Source: Chloroflexota bacterium | GTDB lineage: Bacteria; Chloroflexota; Anaerolineae; JAADDB01 | DNA: 7,000 nucleotides | Direction: 5' to 3' | Assembly (NCBI GenBank): GCA_013154135.1 | Contig: JAADDB010000182.1 | Span: forward strand, 1-7,000 | Notes under the pieces: generated by a model | What the model saw: the letters and a program-made list of their open reading frames with translations, nothing else | Database searches by the model: none | Told to the model about the DNA's origin: nothing | Made by a program: the position numbers and the translations under genes | Shown: piece by piece, positions 5,467 through 7,000 of the stretch | How positions within the stretch are numbered: position 1 is the first letter of the stretch | Layout of the letters: each line of letters begins with the position of its first letter

Positions 5467-5492
5467 TACATTCAACTTTCGGGGAGATGGTC

Positions 5493-5816
5493 ATGACCCA
5501 AACCGAACTAAAAACCAAGAGTGATGTGACCAGCCGCAACGGCGTGAACATCATCAAGGTCTCATCCACATCTCGTTCCACCGCGGTGGCAGGCGCCATT
5601 GCCGGGGTCATCCGGGAATACGGTCACGCGGAAGTGCAGGCCATTGGCGCCAGTGCGGTGAACCAGGCAGTGAAGGCGATTGCCATCGCGCGGGGTTACC
5701 TGGCCGAAGATGGGTATGACATCTCTTGTGTACCCACTTTCACCGAGGTGGAAATCAACGGACAGGAGCGCACGGCCGTGCGCTTCCGCGTGGATGCCCA
5801 TCGGCGGTCGGTGTGA
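5493..5816 (+). CDS. spoVS: SpoVS-family protein
   Basis: A 107-residue small protein of the stage V sporulation protein S family, whose fold is related to Alba nucleic-acid-binding proteins. Residues 19-102 match the family throughout: IIKVSSTSRSTAVAGAIAG (20-38), AEVQAIGASAVNQAVKAIAIARG (46-68), and the end FTEVEINGQERTAVRFRV. In Bacillus SpoVS is needed for late sporulation and affects development. The family is widespread in non-sporulating bacteria, including Chloroflexi, where its role is not established. The first 18 residues are an extra N-terminal extension compared with the 86-residue Bacillus protein. I chose the ATG at 5493 because GGGGAG (5481-5486) lies six bases before it; an ATG at 5487 abuts that site and is unlikely. 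It is transcribed alone and convergent with ricT. Confidence 0.93.
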   Translation: MTQTELKTKSDVTSRNGVNIIKVSSTSRSTAVAGAIAGVIREYGHAEVQAIGASAVNQAVKAIAIARGYLAEDGYDISCVPTFTEVEINGQERTAVRFRVDAHRRSV

Positions 5817-5832
5817 CGGTGGATTTATTCGG

Positions 5833-5857
5833 TTGGCCGGGGCCATGCCCCGGCCAA
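5833..5857. terminator. Hairpin between convergent spoVS and ricT
   Basis: TTGGCCGGGGC (5833-5843) and GCCCCGGCCAA (5847-5857) form a perfect 11-bp stem with a CAT loop, 17 bases after the spoVS stop. TGTGTGGTTTCTCCCTC follows it, which is only weakly T-rich. It may serve both convergent genes as a terminator, or be another REP-like palindrome. A second small stem, CTCCC with GGGAG, follows near 5870-5881. Confidence 0.6.
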
Positions 5858-5912
5858 TGTGTGGTTTCTCCCTCTCGGGAGCAGGAGGTGTTTACCGGGG
5901 GGAGGAGAGGTC

Positions 5913-6794
5913 CTACGCCTTATTGGTCACGGCCCGATGAGGGCATCCCTCGCAGTTGGCCGGCGGTTTCTCCTTATTATCCATGTAGATCATGTCTGGC
6001 CCTAACTCCACCAAGTCCCCCTCTTCGCCGTCCTCTCGAATCAACCGGACGAGCACGGTTTCCTTCAACACGTTGACCCGAAGCACTTTGCCGCGGCCGT
6101 ATGTGGTCATGACCACACTGCCCACCCGGGGGAGTTTCTCTTTGGCCTCCTCGTACGTGCGCAGCTCATAGGCCAAGCAGCAGAGGAGTTTGCCGCAGAC
6201 GCCGGTGATTTCCGACGGGTTCAGGGGGAGGCTTTGCAACTTGGCCATTTTGATGGAGACGGGGTTGAAATCCCGCATCCAGCTGGCGCAGCAGAGCTCC
6301 CGGCCGCAGCGGCCGTAACCGGAGAGCATCTTGGCTTCATCCCGATCCCCGATCTGCCGCATTTCAATGCGGGTGTGGAAGGTTTTGGCCAGGTCCCGCA
6401 CCAGGGCTCGGAAGTCCACGCGCTTTTCCGCGGTGAAGTAGACGATGAGTTGGCTCCCGTCGTAGTTGTACTCGCACTTGACGAGCTTCATTTTCAGGCC
6501 ATGTTCCTTGATTTTGGCCTTGCAGATTTCCTTGGCTTCTGCTTCCCGGTGGGCCCACAGGTCCTTGCTGGCCAGATCCCACGCGGTGGCCGGCCGGATG
6601 ACGGGTTTCAGGGGTTCCGGCACGTGTTTTGCCTCCACCTCATGGGGGGGAAACACGACCGTGCCCATTTCCCGGCCGCGGCTTGTTTCCACGATCACGT
6701 AGTCCCCTTCTTTGAGTTCGTACTCTTGGGGGTCGAAGAAATATATCTTCCCGGCGGGCCTAAACGCCACGCCGACTACTTTCACCATCTCCAT
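5913..6794 (-). CDS. ricT: PSP1-domain protein, RicT/YaaT family
   Basis: A 293-residue cytosolic protein of the PSP1 family (RicT/YaaT). In Bacillus RicT acts with RicA and RicF in a complex that carries iron-sulfur clusters, aids RNase Y processing of some mRNAs, and influences sporulation and biofilm formation. The PSP1 core lies at about residues 60-146. Two cysteine clusters follow, GRCGRELCC (Cys163, 168, 169) and GVCGKLLCC (Cys200, 205, 206), as expected for cluster binding. A further CEGC (281-284) sits at the C terminus. The ATG at 6794 follows AGGAG by five bases; an upstream in-frame GTG (6800) overlaps that site and is less likely. In many bacteria this gene lies next to holB; here about 200 bases of repeats lie upstream and no such neighbour is visible. 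No RicA or RicF partner is in the window. Confidence 0.92.
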   Translation of the reverse strand: MEMVKVVGVAFRPAGKIYFFDPQEYELKEGDYVIVETSRGREMGTVVFPPHEVEAKHVPEPLKPVIRPATAWDLASKDLWAHREAEAKEICKAKIKEHGLKMKLVKCEYNYDGSQLIVYFTAEKRVDFRALVRDLAKTFHTRIEMRQIGDRDEAKMLSGYGRCGRELCCASWMRDFNPVSIKMAKLQSLPLNPSEITGVCGKLLCCLAYELRTYEEAKEKLPRVGSVVMTTYGRGKVLRVNVLKETVLVRLIREDGEEGDLVELGPDMIYMDNKEKPPANCEGCPHRAVTNKA

Positions 6795-6820
6795 AGACAC
6801 TCCTCATTTTGGTAGCGGAT

Positions 6821-6830
6821 CAGGTACCTG
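6821..6830. promoter_or_regulatory. Short palindrome upstream of ricT
   Basis: CAGGTACCTG is a perfect 10-bp palindrome 26 bases upstream of the ricT start. It could be part of an operator, but a 10-bp palindrome can arise by chance and no clear -10/-35 pair was found around it. Confidence 0.25.
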
Positions 6831-6871
6831 GAGTTTGGACAAAAGCCCTTGGCCGGCGAACAAGCTTCAGC

Positions 6872-6987
6872 CGCACCTTGGCGGCGGACGGGTCCGAGAC
6901 GTAATGAGTAACGATTAACGATTGACGATTAAGGGGGGCGCACGGCCGTGCGCCCTTACCGTTCGTGAACCGCGATGTGCGGTCATG
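6872..6987 (-). repeat. Composite interspersed repeat, copy B (uninterrupted)
   Basis: Read on the minus strand: a 52-nt block (6987-6936) ending in the 20-bp palindrome GGGCGCACGGCCGTGCGCCC, then CCC, a heptamer array (6932-6898), and the 24-nt motif (6895-6872). It is the inverted, compact counterpart of copy A at 197-629 and lies between ricT and the window end, possibly continuing past 7000. It encodes nothing recognisable. Confidence 0.7.
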
Positions 6988-7000
6988 TCCGCCTACCCGT

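Larger units (their letters stand above)
5065..5492. other. Divergent intergenic region with several hairpins
   Basis: This 428-bp stretch separates the start of the secreted-protein gene (minus) from the start of spoVS (plus). I see no convincing gene in it. It holds a hairpin in the leader of the minus-strand gene (5095-5128), a doubled GGGGAAATTT (5172-5191), a strong hairpin at 5257-5297, a 7-bp stem at 5399-5421 (GGCGAGA with TCTCGCC), and a possible spoVS promoter (5438-5466). The length and structure would suit a regulated promoter or a structured leader. I compared it by eye with ydaO, GEMM, TPP, SAM-I and FMN riboswitch motifs and found no match. Confidence 0.6.

Noticed and set aside
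5130..5492. Riboswitch of the ydaO (c-di-AMP) or GEMM (c-di-GMP) type upstream of spoVS.
   Set aside because: Fragments such as GGGGGAAC and GATGGGTAAGG look similar, but the conserved 3' parts of both families are absent.
5766..5783. The core GCGCACGGCCGTGCGC of the REP-like palindrome also occurs inside spoVS.
   Set aside because: The bases encode ERTAVR, which is conserved in SpoVS proteins (ERTAIK in Bacillus), so the palindrome most likely follows from GC-rich codon choice rather than repeat insertion.

Overview
The window looks like chromosomal DNA of a GC-rich, probably thermophilic or environmental member of the Chloroflexota (Anaerolineae/Thermoflexia-like). This is an inference. 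It rests on a secreted protein with a long Pro-Thr tail, a SpoVS-family gene, a PSP1/RicT protein with cysteine clusters, and abundant short palindromic and heptameric interspersed repeats. No tRNA, rRNA, CRISPR array, transposase or phage gene was seen.

Layout. Positions 1-680 hold no credible gene and are a mosaic of short repeats and hairpins. A minus-strand integral membrane protein of the flippase-like/LPG-synthase transmembrane family lies at 758-1669. A strong, nearly symmetrical intrinsic terminator (1825-1860) separates it from a minus-strand operon read from about 3940 down to 1891: HAD-family phosphatase, then the CsaA-type tRNA-binding protein (32-nt overlap with the HAD gene), then the PgeF/YfiH peptidoglycan-editing factor. 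A consensus-like promoter (TTGACA, 16 bp, TATCCT) precedes this operon. Upstream of it, at 4063-5064 on the minus strand, is a secreted protein with a beta-rich domain and a PT-repeat tail, closed by a GC-rich hairpin. A 428-bp intergenic region (5065-5492) with several hairpins divides it from the plus-strand spoVS-like gene (5493-5816). spoVS converges on the minus-strand ricT/PSP1 gene (5913-6794), with a palindromic terminator-like hairpin between them. The last 200 bases again hold repeats.

The genes look like ordinary housekeeping and cell-envelope functions: tRNA binding, muropeptide or small-phosphate clean-up, an envelope membrane protein, a secreted adhesin-like or carbohydrate-binding-like protein, and two proteins of sporulation-named families that are widespread in non-sporulating bacteria. 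The less ordinary content is the repeat system. The same ordered set of modules occurs near both ends of the window in opposite orientation: a 52-nt block ending in a 20-bp perfect palindrome, a TTAATCG-like heptamer array, and a 24-nt motif. The left copy is split by 317 extra bases rich in hairpins. The 24-nt motif also occurs alone at two further sites, one of them in the leader of the HAD-csaA-pgeF operon.
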